DNA of 64,000 nucleotides, from assembly GCA_036346205.1 (NCBI GenBank), contig JARFJB010000821.1, forward strand, positions 5,328,222-5,392,221. The letters are read 5' to 3'. Numbering within the stretch: position 1 is the stretch's first letter; each line of letters opens with the position of its first letter. The notes beneath the pieces were generated by a model. It did not search any database. It saw only the letters and a list, made by a program, of their open reading frames with translations, and was not told the origin of the DNA. Both the position numbers and the translations under genes were made by a program. Source of the stretch: Vesta saturnalis. Its lineage: Eukaryota > Arthropoda > Insecta > Coleoptera > Lampyridae. Of the stretch, positions 20,826 through 33,750 are shown piece by piece.

Positions 20826-23800
20826 TTGACACAGTTGGCGGACCCGCAAGGAAATGGTGATGCTATAAATAAAGGATACTTTGATTTTTGTCTACAATCA
20901 GTTCAAAAAGGTTTTAAAGGAAACTCTAACGCTTATCAACTTAAAGAAATTATTGATAAATTAGTAACCATGTCCAAACTACAACTCGTCAACGAATTTC
21001 ACAAACCTGCAAGAAAAGATTTTAAACAAAGGCGAACAACAGTTAAATGTTGCCGCGTGTCTAAACACCACACTGCATAAAACGGGAGAAATGAGTGAGC
21101 CCGGCTAAAACTCAATCAAGCTGTCCGAAGACCGCAGAGCACTCGGAGTGCATGGGTGTTTTGGAGGTATCGATAAAATAGTTTAAGTTAGAATCTGGTT
21201 AGTGAGGAAAGAACCGAAATAGGCGCCACAAGCTTTAAAGAAAGAAGGAAAAGAAAACAGGTTCTTATTCCTTGAAAGAGGGAGAGAGCCTGTAAAGCTT
21301 GAAACAGGGAGTAAATTTATAATTTTTCTTTAAGTTCCCAACCAAGGAGGCAATAAGCCAAACGGTATTGTATAGCTATATAAATATATGAATAATAAAT
21401 GAAATAAATTCTGCACTGTATGTATGTTATCCCCAAAACCACAAAAAAATTAAATTAAAATGAGCTTGACGAGGGCAAGTCGTGAGCTTGTACATACGCC
21501 CACAGTAATTTATTATTTATAATTAACTACCAAAAACAACAATACCTCTGCCGGCCGACGCAAGATCTTACGTAACTTAGCCTGAAAAGGCCAATTCAAT
21601 AAACCTATTAAATCAGTTACTTACAAGAAAGAAAATATAATTAATTATTTCAGCTTGCCTTTCGTTTAACAAAACTGAATAAAACCCCCTTTTTGGTTCA
21701 ATTACCTCAATACAATTGGTAAAGATTGTTCAGTCCACTTAATTTATCTCGAATAAAGAAAGAATATTAGTAATTAAGCAATTTAAATTAGAAAAAGAAA
21801 TTGGTCCGAACAACCTTATCCATAAAACGATAGTATATATTATATATTTGAGCTACTGAGGAGCATTTAAACTAGCACGAAATCTCGCGCTAACATTTGA
21901 CATTATTCAGTATCACGCTACACAGAAAGTTACATCTGGTATAAACATAAAAGTTGAAGCAAAGCGTACGACCACATAAACAGTAGTACAAAATTAATTA
22001 TCCCCAAAATGGAGGTTGTACATGAACTCCCTACTGGGTGTGGCACAATTTTAACAAAAATTATTCAAAATGTTGATTGTTGAGTGTGCGTTAAATATTG
22101 AAGAATGGTTTAATTAACATATAAGTTATACGTGAGAGAAATTGTATTAAAATTAGCTGAAGTCGGGTATCAAGATGACACCGAACTTACACTACAGGTA
22201 ACATGTTTAACAAATACTCGTTGACAGAATTAATATAAATCTATTTAATTTCGTTGTACGCGCTCGTAACCTGCTGAAGGCAATTTAGGTACGAGTTGTA
22301 TTCGTGGGTAAAATATTTTGAAATACTTGCAAACAGAAGTAAGGTAAATGTACTTAATTGCGTAGTAGGCGATCGTAATCTGCTGAACGCAATTTATACG
22401 TGCGATAAAAGGAAATAGCTGAGCTGTGTTTGCGAAGGTTTATACGTTATTCAAGGTAGCCAGGCACCAGCTTCAATACATGTGTAACCTCAACGTTCAC
22501 GCAATCCCAAGTACGTTAGATACAGCGGACCGCAGTGTATCAGCAGTACAATCCAAAAAAATAATCCAGAGAGATACAGAACACGTAATCTTGTTACATC
22601 AATAAAGACAAAACCAAACGTAAACAGGGTGTTTATTCTGTGAGAAAGTGTTACCTATAAGGTCGAATGCGAGCGTTAGAGTAAATGTCTTAACCATTGC
22701 TGACATCTATTTCTTTGGTGAATTAATATGAAATTCTTTTGTTTGAAACCTGAAAGAGAAGTTCTAAGTGTGGACGGAGTGAAATATTTCTATTACATCT
22801 GCCTTTAATAGCGATTAAATCACTCCTATACAACAAAGCGATACCATATTGTGAAAATTTTCCAAGAAAATGATGAATAGAAACAGGAGAATTTTCTGGA
22901 AATTTCAATCATTCCACAGCAATGGCGGTTTTGAAAAGAAAGCCAACGCATCAAGAAATAATTTTACAACTTGAAAAATATTCCTATCAATCATTGTTAC
23001 CACAATAGCATTTTATGTATTGTTAACAGAATAAACCGTTATTTAAACAGTGTATTTATTAAGAAATAGCAAAATACCAGATCCCCTTTCAGAGTCAAGT
23101 ATACCAATCACCAGAACTACGTACATCTCAGAGATGGCACTATAGGTATTAATTGAAATTAATTTTTTGTTGTAAATGGCAAATAACTATAGAAAGCTTG
23201 AAATACGTTAAACTAGCGAAACTAAAAGCGAGTATACTTTTGAAATACAAAGGTGGATACGAGAAAGAAATCATTTTCGTATAATGTAGAAACGTACACG
23301 CCATAAAAGAAAATTATATGTGAAGTAGCAATTAGTTATAACAAAGGAATAATTTTGTACAACGTAGAAAAGCAAGCGTGCTGAAAAAAATCATTTAATC
23401 CATCATACTCATTAGTAAATGCCGTAAATACAGGTATTTTAAATCATTATAGTAACGAAATAGATACGAGTAAGCTTAAAGCACATTACTAAATGTTTAA
23501 ATCACAAATACTTATTTAAGGTAGCTTTTAGAAACAGTAACCAGATAAAATGATACAATCGATCCTATATCGATTTTTGCACGTTACAAGGTTTTGATTA
23601 CCTTTGGCAAGCAGATTTGGCTGAGTTTAATACATATGCCAAACAAAATAAGGGATATAAGTATATAGTAGTGGTTATCGACTGTTTTCCGAAATACTTG
23701 TGGACTAAAGGATTAAAAACGGAAACAGGTCAAGAAGTTGCCAAGGCCACGCAAGCAATCTTCAAAAAGGGCGGAAACCTACCCATTTGTAGACTGATGC

Positions 23801-24404
23801 AGAAAAAGGATTCTACAATAAGCATTTGACTAAACTAATGCAGCGTTATGGAGTCAATCATTACTCCACCTATAGCACAAAGAACGCTGCAATTGCGGAA
23901 AGTGTTATCAGAATCATTAAGAGTGCTCTATATAGGTCGTTTAACCTACAAGGTAAATACAAATGGATCGGTATAATTGATACTGTAACGATTAATTACA
24001 ACAATTGTAAGCATAGAACTACCGGAATGAAGCCCAAAGATGTCGGTAATCATACAAAGCTAGAGTCTTACACTCACATAAAGATATTCGATAGGAATCG
24101 ATATTCTGTGGGTGACAGTACGAATCAGTAAAAAGTATTTTCACCAAAGGATACACACCCAATTGGTCTAGTGAAATATTTAAGATTGTGAAAGTTCAAA
24201 TTACTAACCCCACCACATACATGCTGGAAGACATGAAAGGAACATCTGTACTGGAAGAGTTTTATGAACAGGAACTACAGAAAACAACGTATCCTGATGT
24301 GTACCTGGTAGAAAGTGTTTCGCTTCAAGAATAATAAGTTATTCGTAAAGTGGTGGAGATTGGATGAAAGATCATGGATCAATAAAGACGATATTGTTTT
24401 ATAA
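20826..24404 (+). pseudogene. Maverick integrase, right copy, split by an insert
   Basis: A retroviral-type integrase of the Maverick. The leader part, 20826-21052, is open and reads LADPQGNGDAINKGYFDF through HKPARKDFKQRR, the usual run-in to the catalytic core. The core resumes at about 23588: LWQADLAEF (first Asp), VVVIDCFPKYLW (second Asp) in 23617-23829, and the third acidic block in 23826-24131 (AAIAESVIRIIK). Then comes a VGDS segment. After a shift near 24320 there is a chromodomain-like tail with KLFVKWWRLDERSWINKDD, ending at 24404. Breaks are the 2.5-kb insert, frameshifts near 23800, 24120 and 24320, and loss of sequence after CRLMQ. It converges with PolB on the minus strand. Confidence 0.85.
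21053..23587. other. Unidentified ~2.5-kb insertion inside integrase
   Basis: Both edges are defined by integrase coding sequence that stops near 21052 and resumes near 23588. Inside there is no recognised protein, RNA gene or terminal repeat. The composition is AT-rich and only short open frames occur (for example 22723-22908 on the minus strand). No convincing target duplication was seen by eye (GTTA occurs at both edges, too short to count). Possibly a non-autonomous transposable element. Confidence 0.5.
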
Positions 24405-24689
24405 CTAGAAATTTAACTTGTAATTTGTGAAATAAATTACTTATGTAGCCATAGGAATAGTTTGTATCAAAGGATGTAGCTTTTAGATGAAATAAAACAC
24501 AAAAAAAATTGTATTTTATTTATAAATATAAATATTACATAAACGTTTTTCTAAAATTTCATTAACTTATACAGTAAACCTAACGTACTTCTGTAGTCAT
24601 TAGATTACTGGATGGCCATATTCCCGAATCAGGTCTACATGTCCATCCCAAGCAGGAATTTGTATTTGTTTCACCTTTATCGATATTTT

Positions 24690-25075
24690 CTAATATCCAG
24701 TAATAGATTTTGTGGTGCTCCTAGTTTTCCCACGGTTGAAACTTATATGTGAGATGTTTTGTTCTAATTCAATCAAAATATTGAGGCACTTGTAATTAGC
24801 ATAATATGCTGCTTTCTCGATACATTCAGTTATAATAGATAAAGTGTATAAGCAGAACTAATATTTTCTAAGCCATAATAAACTGTATACGTACATTTTA
24901 AGCGGTCACCAAGTAAATTCATATCGTTTAAGATCCTACCTACTTCATTAGAAGTTAATGAATATATCGGCATACAATTTAATAAAAATTTTAATGGTAT
25001 TGTCTAAGTAAATTTCTTTATCAAGTAATGTCTTAATAATAACTTCATTTGCACATTTTTAGTTTATAGCACAAC
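24690..25075 (-). pseudogene. Small Maverick-associated helical-repeat protein, right copy
   Basis: The homologue of 10882-11262, lying behind the right PolB gene in the same relation. The DECF block at about 25060 and the ECIEKAAYYANYKCLNIL segment at about 24785-24835 are readable. The middle is frameshifted. Conservation of both ends with the left copy supports a real gene. Function is unknown; the AAYY-NYKC--IL pattern is ankyrin-like at most. Confidence 0.45.
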
Positions 25076-28000
25076 AGTTAAAACACTCATCAGGAATAAA
25101 AATATATGTATATATGTAATATAGTCAGTACAAATAAACAGCTTTCAGAGGAGCACTTCCCCATCAAAGAACGCTTCAGGTACTTTCTGTAGATTTGATA
25201 GGTACTGTACCATAGTTCTTCCTTCAATTTGTTTTCAATACTACTACTACTCATAATGATAAAATTGTTTTATGAAACAGAAGAGGAAGTAATAAAAAGC
25301 TATGTAAAGTTATATCCCCAAGGTCTAGTATCAGTGAAATTAAAATTTAGTAATCGTTTATCATCGTAAGGATTAAGTATTACGTTATCCTGTTTGATTG
25401 TAAATACCTCGTTTCTTAAACCTTATCAGACGTTGATATCGCTTTATTACGTTACCATCAAACAAAACAAGCTTATAATCATTTATCGAGATCTGTTTGA
25501 CGCTTGCAGTGTAAGCATACATTTTTGCACGAAGTCCTACAAATTCTAACATAATTTTACCTAGACTTTCCTCTTTCATTAAGCCGGGAACTTTTTTATT
25601 TGCTAATGGAATTCAAAAGATATTGTCGGGACTATAATCAGATATATCGAATTTATCAATGTCTTCTTTAATACATTCATAGATATCAGGAACTCAAAAG
25701 GCGTATATGAGACTATCCGTATCAGTGTACAAGAGCTTAGCATTATTAGGAAACTTAGATAGCGTGTAACCACCATGAAAATTGTATAAAAAAGTTTTTA
25801 AAACGTCTAAAACACTGAAGCCTGCATATATAGGTTTATATAAATATACTTCTGGCTTATTCATTTGAATGTAACCACGAACACCGTAGCCACCATTCCA
25901 ATATTTACGTACATTTTCCCAAAAACACTATTAATCATTAATTTATAAAAAAATTTTGTCAAATTCATTTTGAGATTGCTGGCGCATGGTAGTATTTAAA
26001 TCGATATATTTTTTTAACCACGGGGACTGTTTAAAACGTAATATACGGTGTACTTTTACCAACTTTAATCTATGTTTTAAATATACTTTCAAATTTCTGT
26101 AATGAATTAATGAATTACGTAATTCCACTTTGGATACAATGTAAGCAATAATTTTTTAATTTTAGAATTTGAATCAGGTACGGCGTACGGGTGGAACCAT
26201 ATGTTCGGTTTCAAATGGTAGATCACTGTGACTCTCATGTAATTATATGGGATAGTCTAAATCACACTCGATTATATAACCAATTTCTGAATCATCAGGA
26301 TGGTTTATTATATCCAAAGTTTTAAAATTAGTTTCATCCACAAAAAAAAATCGCCAAATGGTAAAAATTCTGAGACGGCGGCTCCATATAAATTATTTAC
26401 GTCGTAGTACATTAAATACACACTTTAGGAAGTGGGATCAAATTTTTCTTCCATGTACTTGTTGTTAGCTTTAGCATACCGATTATAACATTGAGCCACA
26501 CCACCTCTAATTCCTCTTTCAATAAACATTAGCATATAAATGTCTGTAAATAGTTCTAACTTTACTCGCGTAATTTTAGGCATAACATCAAATGCTAAAC
26601 CGGGGCTGTACAATAGTGCAGAGGATCAAGTTTTGTAAGTACTTAAACAAGTTTGCCGAAAATTTTCGAAAATATCAGCTAAAAGTAACACGTCGTTTTT
26701 AGATACATGTCGGCGTATTCTCGTAAGGATTTAATATTAAATTTGTTCCAAACATTAACCGCATGTGCAAAACTGGCATCATTGATTTCTTAATTTATCC
26801 CAAGCATCAATATAGACATATGGAAACATGCCTTTGTGAACTAGTAGAGAAAACTCTCCAAATAGTTTGACAACTTTTCAATACTACTACTCATAAACCT
26901 GAAGAGTCAATAAATCTAAACTTAATTTTACTGCCTTCCATTACTTTCTTTGTTTATGGGTAGCAGTGAAATCGAACCGGGCACAGTAGCCAATTGCCAA
27001 ATTATGAAATGGGAATCATAATTTGATAAATTATGGAACACAATCGGTAGAATGTGGGAGTCTTTATAGTTTAGGTTACAATTCTGATGTGATGCTCCCA
27101 GAAATGCTCCATTAAAATGGTTGTGGTCTTTAACTTTTATATCATAATCAGTAAATGGTTTTCCGCAAATGTGATAAATCGTGGTGCCTTCAAGGTGTTC
27201 AACCTGACTGGGAGTTAAAGTATCCATAGGAATTATTTTATTGATTATTTCGGTGGCCCGATGTGAAATACTTTGAATGCAATCTTTTCCCCTATAAAGC
27301 CTAAATCAAAATAAAGAATCATTGTATGAACACTTCAAGTAGTAAGCAATGCTGAAGGTTATATGTTTGGAACGAAATAGAGTATTATCCCCAGGGCATG
27401 TTAAATTTGTACATTTTTCAAAAATATTTTCTAAATTCGCATAAATAACAAACGGTACCATTTTCTGTAATGTGAAATTTTTGAACTGCAGAAACATTTC
27501 TGCTTCGGTAGGCAACCTGACAGAGCATGGATTAAGTTTATGACATTGAATGACATGTTTTTGTAGAAGGCAATCCAAAGAAAAGTAGTTCAAACATCGA
27601 TAACAAATAAATTTTTGTGTTGCTTATTAGATAGTTGTTTAGAAAAAAGAGCAGACATATTTTTAATCCACGTGAAATGATAAACGGTATTATTTTTGTA
27701 TTAATCGCATCAGCAATAGAACCTGCGGAATAATAATTAGCAGAAAGTACTAAAAGATTTATAGGTTCTCTGACACTATTTTGATTTTCACTTAATACTA
27801 GTGGTAATATACCTTTCTCCTGAATGCAAAACAAATTAATGGAGAGGTTGTTTAACTTTTCGAATTTTTTACATCATCTAGTTTAATGGGGAAGTGAATT
27901 GAATCATAATTCAAAACATCTATAAAATGAGGACAACCGTAAACTCTATTTGAATGATGTTGTACCGGATATAATGCCGAAACAACGGCCCACAGGAAAC

Positions 28001-28572
28001 AATACTCGTCATCATTTTTAACAGTAACTACCGCATCCTTTACTGCTATGAAGTAACTTTAACGTAAGTCGAAAGGCCACCTCTAAACGGAGCATAGCTA
28101 TTAATATTCACCTTTAAATGTAAACCTTCATGTAATGCCCATCCGGAATCCCTTTCGGAAAACTACTCTAATTTTTGTTGTAATTTGTAATAAACGTTTT
28201 CATTGTACCACGCACGTAAATCGGTCGCAATATCAATGACATAATTTTCTATGGCAAAAGTCTTCAACTCTATATCATTTGGAGGTTGCATGAAATTTAA
28301 GGCTAAAACAACATTCGCCTTTAGCATCGATTGCCTTAGCATTAATTAAACCTTTCGTATTGTATGCATTTTGTAAAAAAATAAGAGGGTCCTCGATGTT
28401 TGCTATATTAACTATAATTCCGTAAGTAACCTGCCATTAAAGCATGAATCTAGAGAGTATCAACCTAATTTGCGCGTACGTCTCTTAGTGAAATCGACAA
28501 TTCCACTACCTGTTTTCTCTGAAGCGTTCTTTAACCGTTTAAGTCCCACAAGATAACACTTTAACAATGATC

Positions 28573-30147
28573 CATGCTGTCCAACATTTCTAAACTGATA
28601 GAGAAGATAGTTAAAAAACAACTGGTAGATTACTTAGTCAAATAGTTTAATCTCAACAAGACAATTTGGATTTGGGTAGGGATGGGCTCATACGATTCTA
28701 TTGACACAGTGACCAGTAAGATTTAGGAGCAGTTAGACAACAGAATGAAGCCATTGAGTGTATTTTTAGATCTTGCAAAAGCCTTTGACATAGTATCTCA
28801 TGATTTATTGATTAAAAAGTTGTTTAATATTGGTGTCAAACGCATTGCACTTCAATGGTTCGTCAGCTTTCTTACGAATAGGCCACAGCAGGTCAGATTT
28901 GGCAATACACTGTTAGGCACCTGCTTCGGGACCCCCCAAGGAACGGTACTCGGGCCGATTATGTTTTTGGTATTTATAAATGATTTAGAAAGTCTAACCA
29001 ATGGGAGTATATACATGTTTGCGGATGATTCTGTCTTATTGTTTTCATCTCAGACTTGGACTGAGACCTTTGCTTTGGCAACAAATGGTATAAAAATACT
29101 TAAAATGTGGCTAGATCGTAACAAATTGTCTCTTAATGTTGCTAAAACTAAGTACATGTCATATTCAATTTACTGCAACACCCAACCAGACGAATTGCTA
29201 CAACTAATGATAGATAATCAACCTATAGACAAATTATAGAGCATTAAATATCTTGGCATACATTTAGACCAGCATTTAAGCTGGAAAGAACATGCGTTAG
29301 TACTAACTCAAAGACTCCGCAAACTAATTTATATATTTTTTAGATTAACAAATATCATGCCTATGCAGACTGTAAAAATAGTGTATTTTACCTTGGCCCA
29401 GTGGATTATTTCATGTGGTCTGCTATCTTGGGGTGGAGCTTACCCCTCGGTACTCCACCCTGTGGTGGTGGTGCAAAATAGTATATTTAGAGCAATTTTA
29501 AGGAAAAGAAGGGACGACCCAACCATGGCACTGTACTCTGAGCTCTCATTGTTGACTCTTGAGCAGTTATATAAACTGTATGTTTACAAAAAGGTCCATA
29601 GCTATAAGGAAAAGTTAGAGATACTAGGTCATGGCCTGGGGACCAGAAGTAAGACTCAGGCTCTGTTGTGGTACCCAGGAAAACACATATCATGCAATGC
29701 GTCACTGGACGTACTCTGGGCCACTATGGCTCAATCAGCTACCTCCCCATCTCCGGTCTATCAACAACGCGCGACAATTTAAGTCCTTAATTAGAAGCCA
29801 TATTACAAAATAAAATTCAACTCTTCAGGTGTTCTTGCGAACTAGTATCAATCAGCAAAATGCATATAAATTTTGATGTAATACATTTGCATATTTAAAA
29901 AAAATGGTTATTAATATTATTATTACTATTTTATTACAATGTGTTTTGTATCTACATATTTAAATGATTTTTTGTTTTACTATTTAGTAAATTTTTATTT
30001 GTTTCTTAAAAACTGATACCATTTTACTTAACATAATTTGCAGGCTTATAAACTCTTTTTTCACTTTTTTTTAAGTTCCTGCATAAATTTAGTAGAAATC
30101 CCTCTCCACCCTCGGGTTTGCCTTTGTGGAGAGGAAATTTAAAAAAA
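28573..30147 (+). mobile_element. 5'-truncated LINE inserted in Maverick PolB
   Basis: The insertion is visible by comparison with the left Maverick, whose uninterrupted sequence (about 7470-7500, reversed) matches the flanks ATGAT at 28568-28572 and AAATTGCTTTCGAGCTTAA at about 30144. The element is 5'-truncated within the RT and ends in an A-run at about 30139-30147. Its 3' UTR includes a CCCTCGGGTTTGCC segment. It has no obvious relation to the LINEs at 51, 54524 or 51715 beyond the common RT architecture. Confidence 0.85.
28590..29815 (+). pseudogene. LINE reverse transcriptase, partial
   Basis: RT of a Jockey/CR1-type LINE. After an N-terminal remnant (SKLIEKIVKKQLVDYL, about 28587-28635), the main open piece 28745-29239 contains VFLDLAKAFDIVSHDLLIKK (first catalytic Asp), TPQGTVLGPIMFLVFINDL and the catalytic MFADDSVLLF at about 29014-29044. 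A TAG at 29237-29239 interrupts before IKYLGIHLDQHLSW. The 29357-29782 piece is the thumb/C-terminal region, and a final shift at about 29631 leads to the tail ending RSINNARQFKSLIRSHITK. The catalytic core is intact, but stops and frameshifts and the missing 5' end (no ORF1, no endonuclease) make it dead. Confidence 0.85.
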
Positions 30148-30525
30148 AATTGCTTTCGAGCTTAAGCAAATTTTCATTTGCCTCTAAATAAATTTTATTT
30201 TGAATTATATCTTGCAACAGCTTAATATTAATGTTAATTATACGGATGTCCTTTACAAATTCGTTTTTTTGTTTTCAACAATGGAATAATACGTCTTGTT
30301 AAATTAACAATATCACTATTAGTTGGTATAACCTTACCCATAGTTACCTTCAAAACTGTATCCAACGATGCAAAAATATGAAGCACACACTGCCGATCAT
30401 GCAGTAATGGACTTGTAGAAAATACTTTATTTATTTGTTGTAACTGATATATCAAAATTAATAATTTAAGTAACTATAGAAGTACTTTAGGTTTACAATT
30501 ACAATTCTAGTCACGAGTGCAATGT

Positions 30526-30573
30526 ACTGAATGGTATACAACTGCTCTTTAACTGCTTGTATAGTAATATAAA
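30526..30573 (-). promoter_or_regulatory. Probable PolB promoter, right Maverick
   Basis: On the minus strand ATTCAGTACATTGC (initiator TCAGT at 30530-30526) lies where the left copy has TCAGTCGATGCATTGC. An AT-rich TTTATATTA lies about 38 bp upstream, at a weaker spacing than on the left. Sequence similarity between the two copies extends to at least about 30600. Confidence 0.35.
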
Positions 30574-30991
30574 CGGGCATTCATGGTCAAACATATATGA
30601 CCTTGAAAATTCTATTTTTAGATTTAGCGACCTCCACTTGTTAGCAATTTTGATAACGTTAACAGAATTACATGTATATAATTTATTCTAACATTTAGTT
30701 ACATACTTGCATTTGTAAGGGCTTCAAGCAGTAAGAGAACAAAATCCTTAAGTAAGAATAACGCACATATCTTGCGTGACGTTTTGGTGCAAACAACTGC
30801 AGCAAAGTCCTAAAAAGAACGCTCTCCCGAATTTTTTAATTTACCCCTATGTCCCTGTAAAATATTTTTTTTTCAAAACATGATTGCGTTTTGCAAGTGA
30901 CACTTTATCTTTTGATTTTTATTTTACCAAAAAATATGAAAACTGGTCCATTAAACTGACATTTCAAATTTTAAACCTTTTCAACTTATGA

Positions 30992-31088
30992 ACACACACA
31001 CACACACACACACACGCACGCATACGTACGCACCCACTCACCCACACACACGCACACACACGCACACGCACACACACACACACACACA
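30992..31088. repeat. (CA)n microsatellite
   Basis: A long CA run with interspersed CG, CATA and CCCACT variants. The remainder of 30600-31750 is AT-rich sequence with no recognised gene. Confidence 0.97.
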
Positions 31089-31759
31089 TGTCGCTAGAGC
31101 AATCATGTTTAAAAAAATCGATCGATCGCGCCTAATTTAAAATATGTACACAAGAATGCGTGTACTTCAATTACACTCAAAAGTTCAAATGCATAAATGA
31201 GAGATAATTTCACTATCTCTGTAGCATGCTTTTTAGCGTGCACTTCCTTGCAATTAAGCATACCTTGAGAATTAAAATAAAAATTGAAACTAAATAATTT
31301 TCTTTGATTTAAAATTCTCTTGAAAGTATAACATTAATTTAGTAACAAAGCTATAATTTGGTTTCAAAGTTTGCAAACTTGATAATAATAGAATTAATCA
31401 ATTAATGTATAAACTTTGTCCAAATGAATACTTTATTGAGAATCCTAATTTTCAATTTAAAATTATTTAACTTAGTGATTTTGTTCTATATTTAAGACGT
31501 TAGAAATAATTGGATCAATCAAAACTATTTGCACATTTTTATTTCCAGACTTTTATTAATTTTACTATTTAAAGGCATCATTTCACTTACAAACACGAAA
31601 ATGAGAGAATTCTATAACAAAAATTTTAATTAACAACAAGTTTATTTCTAGCAGTATTAACCTCAAAATGTCACTTTGGTGGACAACCTATTTCATTACT
31701 TCAACTATTGCTGCTCTTAAACAAATGAGAGTATAATGATACTTATTTTGAAATAATCA

Positions 31760-32180
31760 AAGTGGGATATTGTTAATTCAAAGCACTACCAAGGCATTGT
31801 AAAAAAATGAATGGTCAGGTCCAATATCTAGTATTGATGCCAAAGATACAATTTAAAAGATTTTGTAACATGGATTAAAAGTGGAAAGAATTGTGTGATT
31901 TAAATATTGTTAGGTTTAACAAAATTACCTTTTCTGCTATTGAAAGAAGTACATCAGTTTTAGATAGTAATTCAATATTCACTAGAACAATTTTGTGAAA
32001 GTACATCTTACCTGGAAAGTTTCAAACTGATTGTTTAGAAAATAGATTTGGGAATATCGACGGTTATCTGGTTGCAACTATAATGTTTCATTTCAACAAA
32101 TTATTGAGTCGAGAAAAAATATCGGGTTCAAAGGATCTTAAGAAGCCAGAAAAGATAAGTTATCATTACCAAAAATGTTA
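31760..32180 (+). pseudogene. P-element/THAP9-like transposase relic
   Basis: A C-terminal fragment of a P-element-type transposase. Readable blocks in order are a KITFSAIERSTSVL-like segment at about 31919-31975; LPGKFQTDCLENRFG at about 32009-32050; and, after a one-base shift, EYRRLSGCNYNVSFQQIIES at about 32052-32110. The RFG-YR-LSG-NYNVS-QI pattern is the most conserved part of the P-element/THAP9 C-terminal catalytic region. Several stops and shifts, no N-terminal THAP domain and no recognisable inverted termini: an old, dead copy. Confidence 0.7.
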
Positions 32181-32419
32181 GTACAATGTGATGAAAGTGT
32201 CTCATCAAATATTGCTATGTTCAATTGTATATTCTGTAGTGATTATTTAGAGACTTTGTGGTTGATGTAGATAGCTCTATTTGTGGATATGACGTCAAGT
32301 TCATATTTGTAAAGTGCTAAATTGTCCTCTTGTAAGAATTTGGTAAGAAAATCAAAAGGCGAAGAATGCGAAAGTAGTTATTTTAATGAACTGCAAATGC
32401 CTCTTTACCCACTAATTTT

Positions 32420-33740
32420 GTGATTAACGTTTTTTCCATATGTATGCTTTGTTAGATTATATTCAACATCATAAAGTTTAGAATTCTATTGTTACAGAGT
32501 AGTAATCAGAAAAGTATTCTTATTACTCTTACAAAGATAAGTTTAGAAAAAGTAATTTTCTTGAGTGACAGAATAGTTGTCACAGAACTTTAAAAGTATT
32601 ATGAAAAAGTTATATTCTATTTAGTAATATTTTATTGAATAATTTTGTAAAATGTAAAAACGATAGTTGTTCTGTTATCGCAAGCGGTACAAAAAACAAG
32701 TTAATGACGCTGCAGTAATCTTTGGTTTCAATTAAATATGATACCTGTAGTTTTCTTTGTATGCCTCAAAATACTTTAGTTATTAAAAGCAGGGTAATTG
32801 TGTGGCATATATATTGAAATGATTGCATAGGCCATCTCTTAAAACTAAATGTAATAATTTCAAAATCATTGAAACAATGCCTACAGAGATGGTATTGATT
32901 GAAAGATCGCGGCCATTCGTTCCGGTTACCGACTTTAAAATTAATACGCACAATGTTGCCAAACTGTCCAATAATCATGGCTTGTAAATGAAGATGGCAT
33001 TGGTTACACCGATTTCAGTGAAGAACATACAGGGTTGCCATTTAAAAATATGAACTTTGACGTCATATCTGGAAAGTGCGCAGCGCCATCTACATGTGCG
33101 ACACAGCATTAGCATGAAAAGATTTTTTGTTTACGGTTTATTTCAAGAACTCCCTCGCGTTATCATGTATTTAGTCAACATTATTATTTTGCATTTCATA
33201 ACATATTTTACCGATGACCACTGTAGAAAATAGACGAAAACACACGACACACAGCCTCAGTAAATTCGTCATTACGCACGGTAAACAAATCGCACAGTTT
33301 TCGTAAACAAAACGCACAGTTTGACTATATTAACAAATGAAACTATTACAAAGTCATATGAATCGACAAATCCAGATACTTCTAATATACGTGATAATTG
33401 TACAGTAACCATAAATAATTATTATAATGTTTCTAATGATAATTAAACCAACGTAGTAGTAAATATAACGAATTATATCGTGTATGATCATCAAAGTTGT
33501 GAGACATAATTTTGTAAAATTGTTTGAAATAAAATTGCTCAAAAACTAAAGATGCAATAATATACAGGGTATCCCATTTAAAGAAATGAAGACTAGTTTT
33601 TAGATCTCTATGTATACATGAAACGAACAACAAAAAACAACGACTAAAATAAAAAATCGACGTGTTTAAGCATCATCTACAATACCTGTTAAAAATGAAA
33701 ATATTAAAAGTAGTCCAGACTTTTTTAGCAGTGTCTTTGG
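32420..33740. other. Intergenic, no gene recognised
   Basis: AT-rich sequence without a recognisable gene. It contains an ACAGGGTATCCCATTTAA phrase at about 33565 of a kind common in insect repeats. A block at about 33230-33320 (GCACGGTAAACAAATCGCAC and similar) is echoed in the same orientation at 39785-39890. Confidence 0.45.
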
Positions 33741-33750
33741 TCGTAGGTAA

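Larger units (their letters stand above)
25300..30341 (-). pseudogene. Maverick protein-primed DNA polymerase B, right copy, split by a LINE
   Basis: Same family as 7293-10708, read on the minus strand from an ATG at 30339-30341 to a TAG at 25300-25302. The first part (30150-30341) is separated from the rest by a LINE (28573-30147). The remainder falls in open pieces at 27538-27834, 27306-27593 (LPTEAEMFLQFKNF), 26928-27227 (HICGKPFTDYDIKVKDHNHF, then YKDSHILPIVFHNLSNYDSH, the exonuclease/terminal-protein side), 26425-26613, 25943-26128 and 25385-25579. Motif A reads YYDVNNLYG (about 26376-26408), keeping the Asp that the left copy has lost. Motif C YTDTDSLIYAF is at about 25697-25730. Many frameshifts make it inactive. 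Confidence 0.85.
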
